From UBA1494_A sp963973975 (GTDB taxonomy: Bacteria > Bacteroidota > Bacteroidia > Flavobacteriales_E > Vicingaceae): a stretch of 64,000 bases of DNA. The notes beneath the pieces are model-generated. The model was given only the letters and a program-made list of their open reading frames with translations, was not told the DNA's origin and made no database searches. Position numbers and translations under genes: made by a program. The number at the start of each line of letters is the position of its first letter. The stretch's first letter is position 1. Shown in pieces: positions 1 through 8,322 of the stretch. The stretch is taken from positions 45,592-109,591 of the forward strand of contig CAXBCF010000009.1 in the NCBI GenBank assembly GCA_963973975.1, read 5' to 3'.

Positions 1-534
1 ACAATTGCTTGCCAAACAGAAGAAATTGCTAAAAATTTTGCAGATTTATTAGAGTGTAGATACATTAAAACACACGTTTCTGATGATTTATTTGGAACGG
101 AACTTTCTGCTATTCTAAAAAACATTTATGCGGTTGCAGCCGGAATTTTTCATGGCTTGGGTTATGGAGATAACTTTCAAGCGGTGTTAATTTCAAATGC
201 GGTGCAAGAAATTGAACGTTTTGTAGATGCGCTTAATCCTATTCACAGAGATGTGAAATCATCAGCCTATTTAGGTGATTTGTTAGTGACAGCTTACTCT
301 AACTTTTCGCGCAATCGAACTTTCGGGAGCATGGTTGGAAAAGGATATTCAGTGATGTCGGCACAAATGGAAATGAACATGACTGCTGAAGGTTATTATG
401 CTGCAAAGAGCATTGTTAAAATCAACGAAAAGTTTAATGTAGAAATTCCAATTGCAACAGCGGTTTATCGCATCTTATATGAGAAAATATCGCCTGCAGT
501 AGAAATGAGAATTCTTGCAGATCAATTGGTATAA
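1..534 (+). CDS. gpsA: NAD(P)H-dependent glycerol-3-phosphate dehydrogenase, C-terminal part (5' end outside window)
   Basis: Reduces dihydroxyacetone phosphate to sn-glycerol-3-phosphate in the cytoplasm, feeding phospholipid synthesis. The reading frame is open from base 1, so the gene starts upstream and the N-terminal Rossmann domain is missing. The visible 177 residues match the C-terminal helical domain: the stretch GTELSAILKNIYAVAAGI carries the conserved catalytic Lys of the family (E-x-x-x-x-L-K-N), followed by GLGYGDN. The internal ATG at 157 is not a real start because conserved sequence lies before it. kbl follows after 28 bp on the same strand. Family assignment rests on recognised motifs. 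Confidence 0.9.
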   Translation, partial: TIACQTEEIAKNFADLLECRYIKTHVSDDLFGTELSAILKNIYAVAAGIFHGLGYGDNFQAVLISNAVQEIERFVDALNPIHRDVKSSAYLGDLLVTAYSNFSRNRTFGSMVGKGYSVMSAQMEMNMTAEGYYAAKSIVKINEKFNVEIPIATAVYRILYEKISPAVEMRILADQLV

Positions 535-562
535 GTAGAAGAACTAAAATTTTAAAAATACT

Positions 563-1750
563 ATGTACGGAAAAATTAAAGAATACCTTAAAGAGGAATT
601 GGCAGAAATTGAAAATGCTGGATTATTTAAAAAGGAGAGAATCATTACTTCAGTTCAAGATGCTGAAATAGAGTTAGCGTCAGGACAAAAAGTGCTGAAT
701 TTTTGCGCCAACAATTACTTGGGACTTTCCTCACATCCTAAAGTGGTGGCAGCTGCAAAAGCGGCATTAGACAGTCATGGTTTTGGAATGTCTTCAGTGC
801 GGTTTATTTGTGGAACACAAGATATTCACAAAGAGTTGGAAGCAAAAATTGCCAACTTCTGTGGCACGGAAGACACCATTCTATATGCAGCTGCTTTTGA
901 CGCAAATGGAGGCGTTTTTGAGCCCTTACTTGGTGAAGAGGATGCAATTATCTCAGATTCTTTAAATCATGCTTCAATTATCGACGGAGTGCGTTTGTGT
1001 AAAGCAGCTCGTTATCGTTATCAAAATAACGACATGGCTGATTTAGAAGAGCAATTGAAAAAAGCGCAAGCTCAGCGCTTCAGAATTATTGTTACTGATG
1101 GCGTTTTTTCGATGGACGGTTATGTTGCTCAACTAGATAAGATTTGTGATTTGGCTGATAAGTACGATGCAATGGTGATGGTTGATGACTGTCATGCACA
1201 CGGGTTTATTGGTAAAACAGGAAGGGGAACTGCTGAGTACTGCAATGTTTTAGGAAGAGTTGATATTATTACCGGAACTTTAGGAAAAGCATTGGGTGGT
1301 GCCATGGGAGGTTTTACAACTGGTAAAAAAGAAATTATAGAGATGCTGCGCCAGCGTTCTAGGCCTTATTTATTTTCAAATTCATTGGCTCCTGCCATTG
1401 TTGGAGCTTCTATTGCTGTTTTAGATTTACTCAATGGAAGTACAGCACTTCGCGACAAATTAATGGACAATGTAGCTTATTTTAAGAAGGGAGTTGCTGC
1501 TGCAGGATTTGATTTTAAAGATGGAGATTCAGCAATTGTTCCCATCATGCTTTACGATGCTAAACTATCTCAAAATTTTGCAAATAAGCTGCTAGAAGAA
1601 GGAATTTATGTTATCGGATTCTTTTACCCGGTTGTGCCAAAAGATCAAGCGAGAATTCGTGTGCAGCTTTCTGCAGCTCATGAAAAAGAACACTTGGATA
1701 AAGCAATTACTGCATTTACTAAAGTTGGTAAAGAGTTGGGAGTGATTTGA
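563..1750 (+). CDS. kbl: glycine C-acetyltransferase (2-amino-3-ketobutyrate CoA ligase)
   Basis: PLP-dependent enzyme of the alpha-oxoamine synthase family. It cleaves 2-amino-3-ketobutyrate with CoA to glycine and acetyl-CoA, the second step of threonine breakdown after threonine dehydrogenase. The 395 residues match the usual family length. Visible marks are NFCANNYLGLSSHP near the N-terminus, DDCHAHGFIGKTGRG with the PLP-ring-contacting Asp and His, and GTLGKALGGAMGG with the Schiff-base Lys. The related 8-amino-7-oxononanoate synthase (BioF) is the main alternative, but length and N-terminal sequence favour Kbl. No threonine dehydrogenase gene is visible. The TGA stop overlaps the TTG start of the next gene (TTGA). 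Confidence 0.9.
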   Translation: MYGKIKEYLKEELAEIENAGLFKKERIITSVQDAEIELASGQKVLNFCANNYLGLSSHPKVVAAAKAALDSHGFGMSSVRFICGTQDIHKELEAKIANFCGTEDTILYAAAFDANGGVFEPLLGEEDAIISDSLNHASIIDGVRLCKAARYRYQNNDMADLEEQLKKAQAQRFRIIVTDGVFSMDGYVAQLDKICDLADKYDAMVMVDDCHAHGFIGKTGRGTAEYCNVLGRVDIITGTLGKALGGAMGGFTTGKKEIIEMLRQRSRPYLFSNSLAPAIVGASIAVLDLLNGSTALRDKLMDNVAYFKKGVAAAGFDFKDGDSAIVPIMLYDAKLSQNFANKLLEEGIYVIGFFYPVVPKDQARIRVQLSAAHEKEHLDKAITAFTKVGKELGVI

Positions 1751-3354
1751 TTTCAAAAATGAAACGTTCAGCAATAAACTTAATTCAGAAAGTGGCTCAA
1801 AGTAAAAAATTTGAGCCACTTTTATTTTTAATTTTTGTTTGTTTACACTTACTTCCTGCATTATCTGGGAGGTATTTTCCAACACTAGATGGACCTGCTC
1901 ACCTTTATAATTCTCAATTAATTATTGATTTAGTATTTAATAACAACACTGAGCTTACAAATTACTTTGTACTTAATAATGAACCTGTTCCAAACTGGAT
2001 GGGACACTTTATTTTAGCGCTCTTCAATTATTTTCTTCCTGCCTTTATTGCCGAAAAAATACTCATTGTAGCTTATGTAATAGCTTTACCATATACTTTT
2101 AGAAAGCTGGTGTTGCAATTAAACCCTGAAGGGGCTTTAATGAGTTATTTAATTTTTCCTTTTGTGTATTCTTTTATGTTTATGCTGGGGTTCTATAATT
2201 TTTCAATTGCAATTGTTTTTTCATTTTTAATACTAAGGTATTGGATTAAAAATGATCAAAAAAAGAAAGGATTTATTCAAGTAGTAGTCTTAGCATTCCT
2301 ATTAATTTGCTTGTATTTTTCGCACTTAGTAGTTTTTGGGATCACACTATTAGCAATTGGAATTCATATTCTATACGGTATTTTGATTAGTAAGGAGACT
2401 GTTCTAAATAGAATCAATAAAGGGGTGAAAGAGGTAATTACTATTGTATTAGCTTCAATTTTCCCCTTGATACTGGGAATAAATTTTTATGTCAAAAGAG
2501 AAGCTGCTTCAGAAGTTCAGTTTTTAAGTAATAAGCAGCTCATTCAAGAGCTTACTGAAATGAAATTTTTAGATCCTTCGTATAGTAATTATTTTTTTAT
2601 TTTTTTTCTGATTTTTTGTTTTTTGACTATTTTTTTGATCTACAAAAGAATGGTTTTCTTTTTGCAGCAGTCAAGAAGAACGGCTACATCATTCTTTAAA
2701 AAGCATGATTTTTGGTTCATTTTAGCAATATTGATGCTTGTTTTATATTTTAAACTGCCTAACATGCAAGGAGGTGCAGGATATATTTCACTAAGAATGA
2801 ATCATCTTTTTTTTATTTTTTGGATGCTTTGGCTTGTCTGTAATCATATCCCAAAATTACTTTCAGCTGGATTAATTTTATTTGTGCTGTATAGTAGTCT
2901 AGTTATTAATAACTCTCATTCAAAAAAAAGTAAATTATTAAGTAAAGATGCGGTTTCAATTCATAAAGTTGCAGCTTATATTCCTCCAGGAAGCATCGTA
3001 TTACCAATAAATAATTCTGATCATTGGATCATGGAGCACTTTTCCAATTATTTGGGGATAGATGAACCACTAATTGTTTTAGATAATTATGAATCAACCG
3101 TAAACTATTTTCCAATACATTTTAATCATCAAGATTTTCCAACTATTCGAATTAAAGGAGTGGAAAATAATGTTTTTAATTGTGTCTCATGGTTGTCAAA
3201 TCCCTATTCGGAGAAAATAGTGTATGCGCCTTATATAATGGTTTACGGACAAAAAATAAATACAGATTGTGAGGAGGAGTTGTTAAATATAATCAAAAAA
3301 ACATATTGTTTGGCCTACAGAAATGAGTTTGTGGAGTTGTATCATATACATTAA
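1747..3354 (+). CDS. polytopic membrane protein, GT-C glycosyltransferase-like
   Basis: A 535-residue integral membrane protein with about ten or more hydrophobic segments and no recognised named family. The first extracytoplasmic loop contains YFPTLDGPAHLYNSQLI. An acidic residue in this loop is a hallmark of GT-C glycosyltransferases that use polyprenyl-phosphate sugars, so a GT-C role is a reasonable guess. The last 130 residues form a soluble domain. The start is either TTG at 1747, sharing a TTGA overlap with kbl, or ATG at 1759. The overlapping TTG is chosen because the same arrangement recurs at 5726-5729. It converges on another GT-C-like gene 98 bp downstream. Function unproven. Confidence 0.6.
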   Translation: MISKMKRSAINLIQKVAQSKKFEPLLFLIFVCLHLLPALSGRYFPTLDGPAHLYNSQLIIDLVFNNNTELTNYFVLNNEPVPNWMGHFILALFNYFLPAFIAEKILIVAYVIALPYTFRKLVLQLNPEGALMSYLIFPFVYSFMFMLGFYNFSIAIVFSFLILRYWIKNDQKKKGFIQVVVLAFLLICLYFSHLVVFGITLLAIGIHILYGILISKETVLNRINKGVKEVITIVLASIFPLILGINFYVKREAASEVQFLSNKQLIQELTEMKFLDPSYSNYFFIFFLIFCFLTIFLIYKRMVFFLQQSRRTATSFFKKHDFWFILAILMLVLYFKLPNMQGGAGYISLRMNHLFFIFWMLWLVCNHIPKLLSAGLILFVLYSSLVINNSHSKKSKLLSKDAVSIHKVAAYIPPGSIVLPINNSDHWIMEHFSNYLGIDEPLIVLDNYESTVNYFPIHFNHQDFPTIRIKGVENNVFNCVSWLSNPYSEKIVYAPYIMVYGQKINTDCEEELLNIIKKTYCLAYRNEFVELYHIH

Positions 3355-3452
3355 TTCATTAAGCACAGTATTAATAATATGAAAACAGTTAAAAAGTGAG
3401 TCAAAATAATACTTTATCAGTATCTCGATCTCATTGCTTATGTGTTACTTTT

Positions 3453-5729
3453 TTAGCAGTCCATTTCAAAGGAAATCCATTTAATTAAAAACGGAGTGCT
3501 TGACTTATTCCATAAATAGCACTTAAATACATGATTATTATTTATAGAATAAGGTATTTCAGTTTCGAAACTTTGTTTTTCCCATGAAATACTTTTGTCA
3601 ACAGGAAAAGATTTGTACCAGATATTTTCGTTATTCTCATTATTAATACTTAAAACTGCCATTGTTTCAGTGGTTTTATCTAAAGAAATTCCACTAAAAC
3701 TAATTGTAGCTTTTTTACCTAAACATAGTTCATCGCTAGGAAGCGAAAGAGTTGAACTATATTGATAATTGGAGTCAATTTGTTCGTATCCTTTATCAGT
3801 AGCTAAGAGGGAGGGCTGATTCCATTTTCCGTTAACTATACTATGGTAATCAGTAAAGAATTGAGTAGTGTTAATTTTAGGTTTTTTTGATGGGTCAAAC
3901 TGAGTCACATAAAACTGATCTATTTCGACTTCGTTATTACCATCTAATGCAATAAAAAAGCTCAAACTATCACTTTTGCTTCTAAGGTATGGAGGAATAA
4001 AGACTAGTTCCATACTACTCCAACTTCCTTCTTCAAACCAGTTAATTTCTTCAATACTTTTAAAAACATACTTATAGACACTTCCGCTTCTAGAATCTGA
4101 AGTCTTAGCTATAATGTAAAATGGATTTTCATTTGCAGGATAATTTGAACGATATCTAATTTTTGCAACATAGTATGCATAAGAGCTATCACAGTACTTA
4201 TTAAATGGGAAGGAGAAGGCTTCAGAATACAAATTACTAGCAGAAAGAATAAGTGACCCTTCATGAGGTAACTCCTTATTATTAAAAGTAAAGGTTGAAT
4301 TTGACAAGCTTTCATAATTACTTTCGTATAAGAGGTGTTGTTTAAAAGTTTCGTCTTTAGGGAGATAGTTTACATCTCTATTTGGATCTAACAATTTTTG
4401 TTTTAATGGATCAGGAGTTAAATCAAAAAAGCTAGCTATGTAATACTCTTTGGTCATTCTTTTACTATGAATGACACCCTTCTTAAATTGATAAGTTTGG
4501 AATAAAGTTAAAATAAATAGAAAAGACATCAATCCTATTACACTGTATCGAATAAATATTTTTGATTCTCTAATCGATAGGATAAAGTAACCAAGGGGTA
4601 AAACAAAAATGGGATATGACTGGATAATAGACCGTTGACTATAACTATCTGCATACCACCAGCAATCCCAACTAGCCAAAACCCAAATAGTTAAAATTGT
4701 AAATACAATAAATGGAATTGATAATTTCTTATTTTTAAAATAAAAATAAATTAACCCAATTAAAGAAAATATCATGAGAGGTGTGTAGAGTAACCAGCCT
4801 TTTTTGAAGCTAAATAGATATTCAAAAAGATAGGGGTCTAATAACTTAAAATCTTCATTTCTATACGAGTCATAAATCCACTCACCAGTTAAATGATTCC
4901 AGTAAAACAATTGGATTCCACCAAAAAAAGCAAAAGGGATTATTGCTGTTATTAGTTGAATAGGGTTTTTTATAAAGAAATTAATCTTAGTCTTGAAGTT
5001 GGGAAATACTCCTCCTAACCAAAATAAAGGAATTATTAAAAAGAGCAACTCATTAGGTCTGCTCAGAATCATAATGGCGGAAACAATAGAAATGGAGATT
5101 AAATATTTGAATTTTGGTGATGTATGCCATAGTTGAATGTAATATAGTAAAAAGGCATAAGCAGCAAAAAGAAGAGTATGTGGCGTGGCTGGATTGTCTA
5201 AAACTATTTGTAAATAGTTTGTTCCTAGGCAAATAATGCCAATTATTATGGTGCTAGTAGTATCATCAAAGAATACTAAACTAAATTTTCTTAAAAAGAA
5301 CAATCCTAAGTATAATAAGAGCAAAGACTCAATTAATACCGCTATTTGGTAGGGTGCAGAAAATCCGTCAGCAGGATGGTTTGCGCTTAAATTTGCCCAG
5401 ATATGACCTGCTACAAAAGCAGGGAAGTATATAAAGGCTGTTCCAGAGGTATACTGTATTACTCGGTTTCCATTATGGATTTTGTGGGCTTGATAAAAGG
5501 TGGAAGAAAAATCGTATTTTTTTTGAATTTCTATAATTCTATCTTCATTTTGCAATTTTAGATCATCATAAATAAATATCGCAGGAAGGTAAAGGTAATA
5601 ACCGAAATTATCCCAATCAATAACGCCATAATTACTACTTGATTTGTAATTGATGCTTGTAAGTTTAAAAAGGCATACAAAAACAAAGAAAAGGAGAGTG
5701 AAACTTTTAGAAGTATTATTTTTTTTCAA
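3453..5729 (-). CDS. large membrane protein, GT-C-like N-terminus with C-terminal beta-sandwich domains
   Basis: Predicted 758 residues. The first ~420 contain about ten hydrophobic segments plus a first external loop with VIDWDNFGYYLYLP, resembling GT-C polyprenyl-phosphate-dependent glycosyltransferases. The remaining ~330 residues look like two extracytoplasmic beta-rich domains. The last one ends with a K-x-Y-x-W-N signature about 20 residues from the C-terminus, shared with two other proteins of this cluster. The start is taken as TTG at 5729, which overlaps the upstream stop as TTGA and gives an MKKNNTSKS N-terminus. A TTG at 5753 would add eight residues. The preceding GT2 gene may make the lipid-linked sugar donor it uses; that is inference. 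Confidence 0.6.
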   Translation of the reverse strand: MKKNNTSKSFTLLFFVFVCLFKLTSINYKSSSNYGVIDWDNFGYYLYLPAIFIYDDLKLQNEDRIIEIQKKYDFSSTFYQAHKIHNGNRVIQYTSGTAFIYFPAFVAGHIWANLSANHPADGFSAPYQIAVLIESLLLLYLGLFFLRKFSLVFFDDTTSTIIIGIICLGTNYLQIVLDNPATPHTLLFAAYAFLLYYIQLWHTSPKFKYLISISIVSAIMILSRPNELLFLIIPLFWLGGVFPNFKTKINFFIKNPIQLITAIIPFAFFGGIQLFYWNHLTGEWIYDSYRNEDFKLLDPYLFEYLFSFKKGWLLYTPLMIFSLIGLIYFYFKNKKLSIPFIVFTILTIWVLASWDCWWYADSYSQRSIIQSYPIFVLPLGYFILSIRESKIFIRYSVIGLMSFLFILTLFQTYQFKKGVIHSKRMTKEYYIASFFDLTPDPLKQKLLDPNRDVNYLPKDETFKQHLLYESNYESLSNSTFTFNNKELPHEGSLILSASNLYSEAFSFPFNKYCDSSYAYYVAKIRYRSNYPANENPFYIIAKTSDSRSGSVYKYVFKSIEEINWFEEGSWSSMELVFIPPYLRSKSDSLSFFIALDGNNEVEIDQFYVTQFDPSKKPKINTTQFFTDYHSIVNGKWNQPSLLATDKGYEQIDSNYQYSSTLSLPSDELCLGKKATISFSGISLDKTTETMAVLSINNENNENIWYKSFPVDKSISWEKQSFETEIPYSINNNHVFKCYLWNKSSTPFLIKWISFEMDC

Positions 5730-6433
5730 TTGAAGCGATATTTCAAAATACAATAAATAGCTCTAAAGCCGTCTTTCCAACCAATTTTTTTCCCTTCTTC
5801 ATAGGTTCTTCCATAGTATGAAATACCTACTTCATAAATTCGAATTTTAGGGATTCTAGAAAGCTTCGCAGTTAATTCCGGTTCAAAACCAAAACGCTTT
5901 TCTTTCAGATTCAATGACTTGGCGATTTTAGCATCCATCAACTTATAGCAGGTTTCCATATCTGTTAAGTTGAGGTTGGTAAACATATTAGAAAGTTGAG
6001 TTAAAAACTTGTTTCCTAAAGAGTGCCAGAAAAATAAAATTCGGTGTGGGTTTCCACCCATAAATCGAGAGCCGTAAACAACGTCTGCATTTCCTTCTAC
6101 AATTGGTTTCAATAATTGGTTATACTCTCTTGGATCATACTCTAAATCAGCATCTTGAACTATTAAATAGTCTCCAGTTGCCAATTCGATTGCTTTGTGA
6201 ATTGCAGCTCCTTTTCCTTGATTTTTTGGCTGTAGGAAATAATTGATATTGAGCTGTGGGTTTTGTTGAATATAGTTTTTAATAGCAAGCTCTGTATCAT
6301 CAGTAGAACAATCATTCACAATAATGATTTCTTTTTTAATATTATTGACCAATTCAACATCTCTAACACGATCTAAGATAAGGTGAATAGTTTTTGCTTC
6401 GTTATAAGCAGGGATAAGAATGGATAATATCAT
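5726..6433 (-). CDS. family 2 glycosyltransferase, dolichyl-phosphate mannose synthase-like
   Basis: GT-A fold transferase of the DPM1/DpmI type, expected to move a sugar from a nucleotide donor to a polyprenyl phosphate at the cytoplasmic membrane face. Seen: LSILIPAYNEAKTIHLIL at the N-terminus, NDCSTDDTE, and QDADLEYDP, the metal-binding DxD-type motif. At about 235 residues with no C-terminal membrane segments, it is the short soluble type. ATG at 6433 is preferred over an adjacent TTG at 6436. It follows scoB by 3 bp and overlaps the GT-C-like gene downstream, so the two probably act as donor-maker and donor-user. The exact sugar cannot be read from sequence. Confidence 0.85.
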   Translation of the reverse strand: MILSILIPAYNEAKTIHLILDRVRDVELVNNIKKEIIIVNDCSTDDTELAIKNYIQQNPQLNINYFLQPKNQGKGAAIHKAIELATGDYLIVQDADLEYDPREYNQLLKPIVEGNADVVYGSRFMGGNPHRILFFWHSLGNKFLTQLSNMFTNLNLTDMETCYKLMDAKIAKSLNLKEKRFGFEPELTAKLSRIPKIRIYEVGISYYGRTYEEGKKIGWKDGFRAIYCILKYRFN

Positions 6434-6436
6434 CAA

Positions 6437-7093
6437 TTAGAGTTTCATTTCAGGAATCTCTCCTTTAACAATTAGATTTCCTGAAGTTGCAGCTTTAATT
6501 TCTTCTACACTCACTCCTGGAGCTCTTTCTTTTAATACAAAGGCGCCGTTTTCTACTTCCAATACTGCGAGATTCGTAACTATTTTTGTAATGCAATTTA
6601 CGCCTGTTAAAGGAAGTGTACATTTCTTTAACAGCTTTGAATCACCTCGGTTGTTGGTATGCATCATAGCAACAATGATGTTTTCAGCTGAAGCAACCAA
6701 GTCCATTGCGCCGCCCATGCCTTTTACCATTTTTCCAGGAATTTTCCAATTGGCAATGTTTCCCTCTTGGTCAACTTCCATGGCACCCAAGACAGTGAGC
6801 TGTACTTTTCCACCTCGAATCATAGCAAAACTATCTGCAGAGTCAAAAAAAGCTGAACCAGGGCGAGTTGTTATGGTTTGTTTGCCAGCATTAATTAAGT
6901 CGGCATCAACATTTTCTTCAGTTGGAAAGGGACCCATGCCCAATAGTCCGTTTTCAGATTGAAGTGTAACATCAATTCCTTCAGGGATGTAATTTGCTAC
7001 TAAAGTAGGAATTCCAATTCCTAGGTTTACATAGTAACCGTCTTCTAGTTCTTGTGCAATTCTAGCAGCAATTTGATCTTTAGTAATGGGCAT
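6437..7093 (-). CDS. scoB: 3-oxoacid CoA-transferase subunit B
   Basis: Beta subunit of succinyl-CoA:3-ketoacid CoA-transferase, which exchanges CoA between succinyl-CoA and acetoacetate in ketone-body or short-chain acid use. The 218 residues carry the family landmarks YYVNLGIGIPTLVANY and SENGLLGMGPFP; the Glu of the S-E-N-G motif is the CoA-thioester-forming nucleophile. Length is normal. Its partner scoA lies at 10659-11357 on the same strand but is separated by two envelope genes, an unusual break in a pair that is normally adjacent. Acetate or butyrate CoA-transferase (AtoA) is the near alternative. Confidence 0.9.
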   Translation of the reverse strand: MPITKDQIAARIAQELEDGYYVNLGIGIPTLVANYIPEGIDVTLQSENGLLGMGPFPTEENVDADLINAGKQTITTRPGSAFFDSADSFAMIRGGKVQLTVLGAMEVDQEGNIANWKIPGKMVKGMGGAMDLVASAENIIVAMMHTNNRGDSKLLKKCTLPLTGVNCITKIVTNLAVLEVENGAFVLKERAPGVSVEEIKAATSGNLIVKGEIPEMKL

Positions 7094-7098
7094 TTTTT

Positions 7099-8322
7099 TT
7101 AAGTTAAAACCAACTGATTGATTGAATAATTAAACAGCTGGAAGTTCTGTTTATTAGTATTCCAAATGTAAACTTTTAGTTCTTTACAATCCAGTTGTTT
7201 TAGTTTTTCTAAATTAATGAAAGAATAATAATTTTCCTTTTCAATAACTATTTTATCTCCTGTCCAATATGCCGCTTCTCCTTTACTGTTTTTTGAAGTA
7301 TAAACAACAAGCAAACCTTCTTTAAATTGCTCTTTTGTATTGAATGACAGGTTTAATATGAAATTAGTATCAAAGTCATCAATATTTAAAGTAAAAACAT
7401 CTAAGTATTCTTGTTTATCTTTTGTCCCATAGATATGTTTAAAAAATAAGGGGTTTATAATTAAGTTATTTGGGGTCATTTTTTTAAAAAAGTGCCCTAA
7501 AGAAACATTGTCTGTCTGAATATAATTTGGACTATAATTTATCGCGTTAATCATTTCATCAACTGAATTTGCTGTCCAAATTTGACTTTTATTTCCTATT
7601 GTTTGTTTGATTAATTCTGTGGACAATAAATTCAAATTATATGAGAAATTTAAATCTGGATTAGTTTGTTTTAAACCTTCCTTAGTCCTTATTAAAAGGT
7701 AAGGAGTAGAATTATTATTTTCTTTAAAATAATTATAATCCTCCATATTGGATACTTCAATTTGTAAAGTGATAAATGTTAATTGCTTAATTTCATTTAT
7801 ACTCTTATTGACTTTGGATAGAAATTCATTTCTATTTTTAAACAACTTTTCTGCTTCAGGATTTTCTAGTAGCTTCATGTCTAAAGAAAGTGTTTTAGAA
7901 GTATAATTCTCAGATTTTAATTTTGAAATAAAATTAGTTAGACTTATTATTTGACCACCATAAGTGCAGCTGCTAATTTTATTAACTTCTTCGTCATTTA
8001 AAGTGGAAATATTTACCTGATTGTTACTACAATCCATAACAGTAAAGTCGTGGTATAGCCAGAGGCTTAAGTCTTTGCTTATTTGTAAATCTATTTCTGA
8101 GCCATCTACAAGCTCAAAAGCGTTTTTAATACTTTCATATGAGTTACTTTTGTATTGAAGATACCCATGATTTGGAGGGTCTCCACTACCTTTATGTCCA
8201 ATAATCTTAACATCTTCTATTAATTCAATTTTTAATTCGGGAATTAATAAAGAGTCACCTTTATTAGTTTTATCACAAGAAAAGAAAAGACTTATTATTA
8301 AAAAGAGAGTGGAAAATCTCAT
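7099..8322 (-). CDS. GDPD-like lipoprotein with C-terminal beta-sandwich domain
   Basis: A 407-residue predicted lipoprotein: the signal peptide ends in a lipobox L-F-F-S-C with Cys16. Residues ~38-280 resemble the TIM-barrel glycerophosphodiester phosphodiesterase family: HKG at 43, the pair SEIDLQISKD (Glu76, Asp78) and LYHD (His91) correspond to the H-R-G, E-x-D and H-D catalytic signatures, with Lys replacing the usual Arg. The C-terminal ~100 residues form a beta-rich domain with the K-x-Y-x-W-N signature near the end. Its ATG overlaps the stop of the LtaS-like gene by 4 bp (ATGA), so the two are translationally coupled. Cleavage of a phosphoglycerol polymer or glycerophosphodiester is inferred. 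Confidence 0.7.
   Translation of the reverse strand: MRFSTLFLIISLFFSCDKTNKGDSLLIPELKIELIEDVKIIGHKGSGDPPNHGYLQYKSNSYESIKNAFELVDGSEIDLQISKDLSLWLYHDFTVMDCSNNQVNISTLNDEEVNKISSCTYGGQIISLTNFISKLKSENYTSKTLSLDMKLLENPEAEKLFKNRNEFLSKVNKSINEIKQLTFITLQIEVSNMEDYNYFKENNNSTPYLLIRTKEGLKQTNPDLNFSYNLNLLSTELIKQTIGNKSQIWTANSVDEMINAINYSPNYIQTDNVSLGHFFKKMTPNNLIINPLFFKHIYGTKDKQEYLDVFTLNIDDFDTNFILNLSFNTKEQFKEGLLVVYTSKNSKGEAAYWTGDKIVIEKENYYSFINLEKLKQLDCKELKVYIWNTNKQNFQLFNYSINQLVLT

Noticed and set aside
1592..1885. Minus-strand ORF across the kbl / GT-C junction
   Set aside because: Antisense to two real genes, with no recognisable features.
6591..6962. Plus-strand ORF of 123 codons
   Set aside because: Lies wholly inside scoB on the other strand; scoB has clear catalytic motifs.
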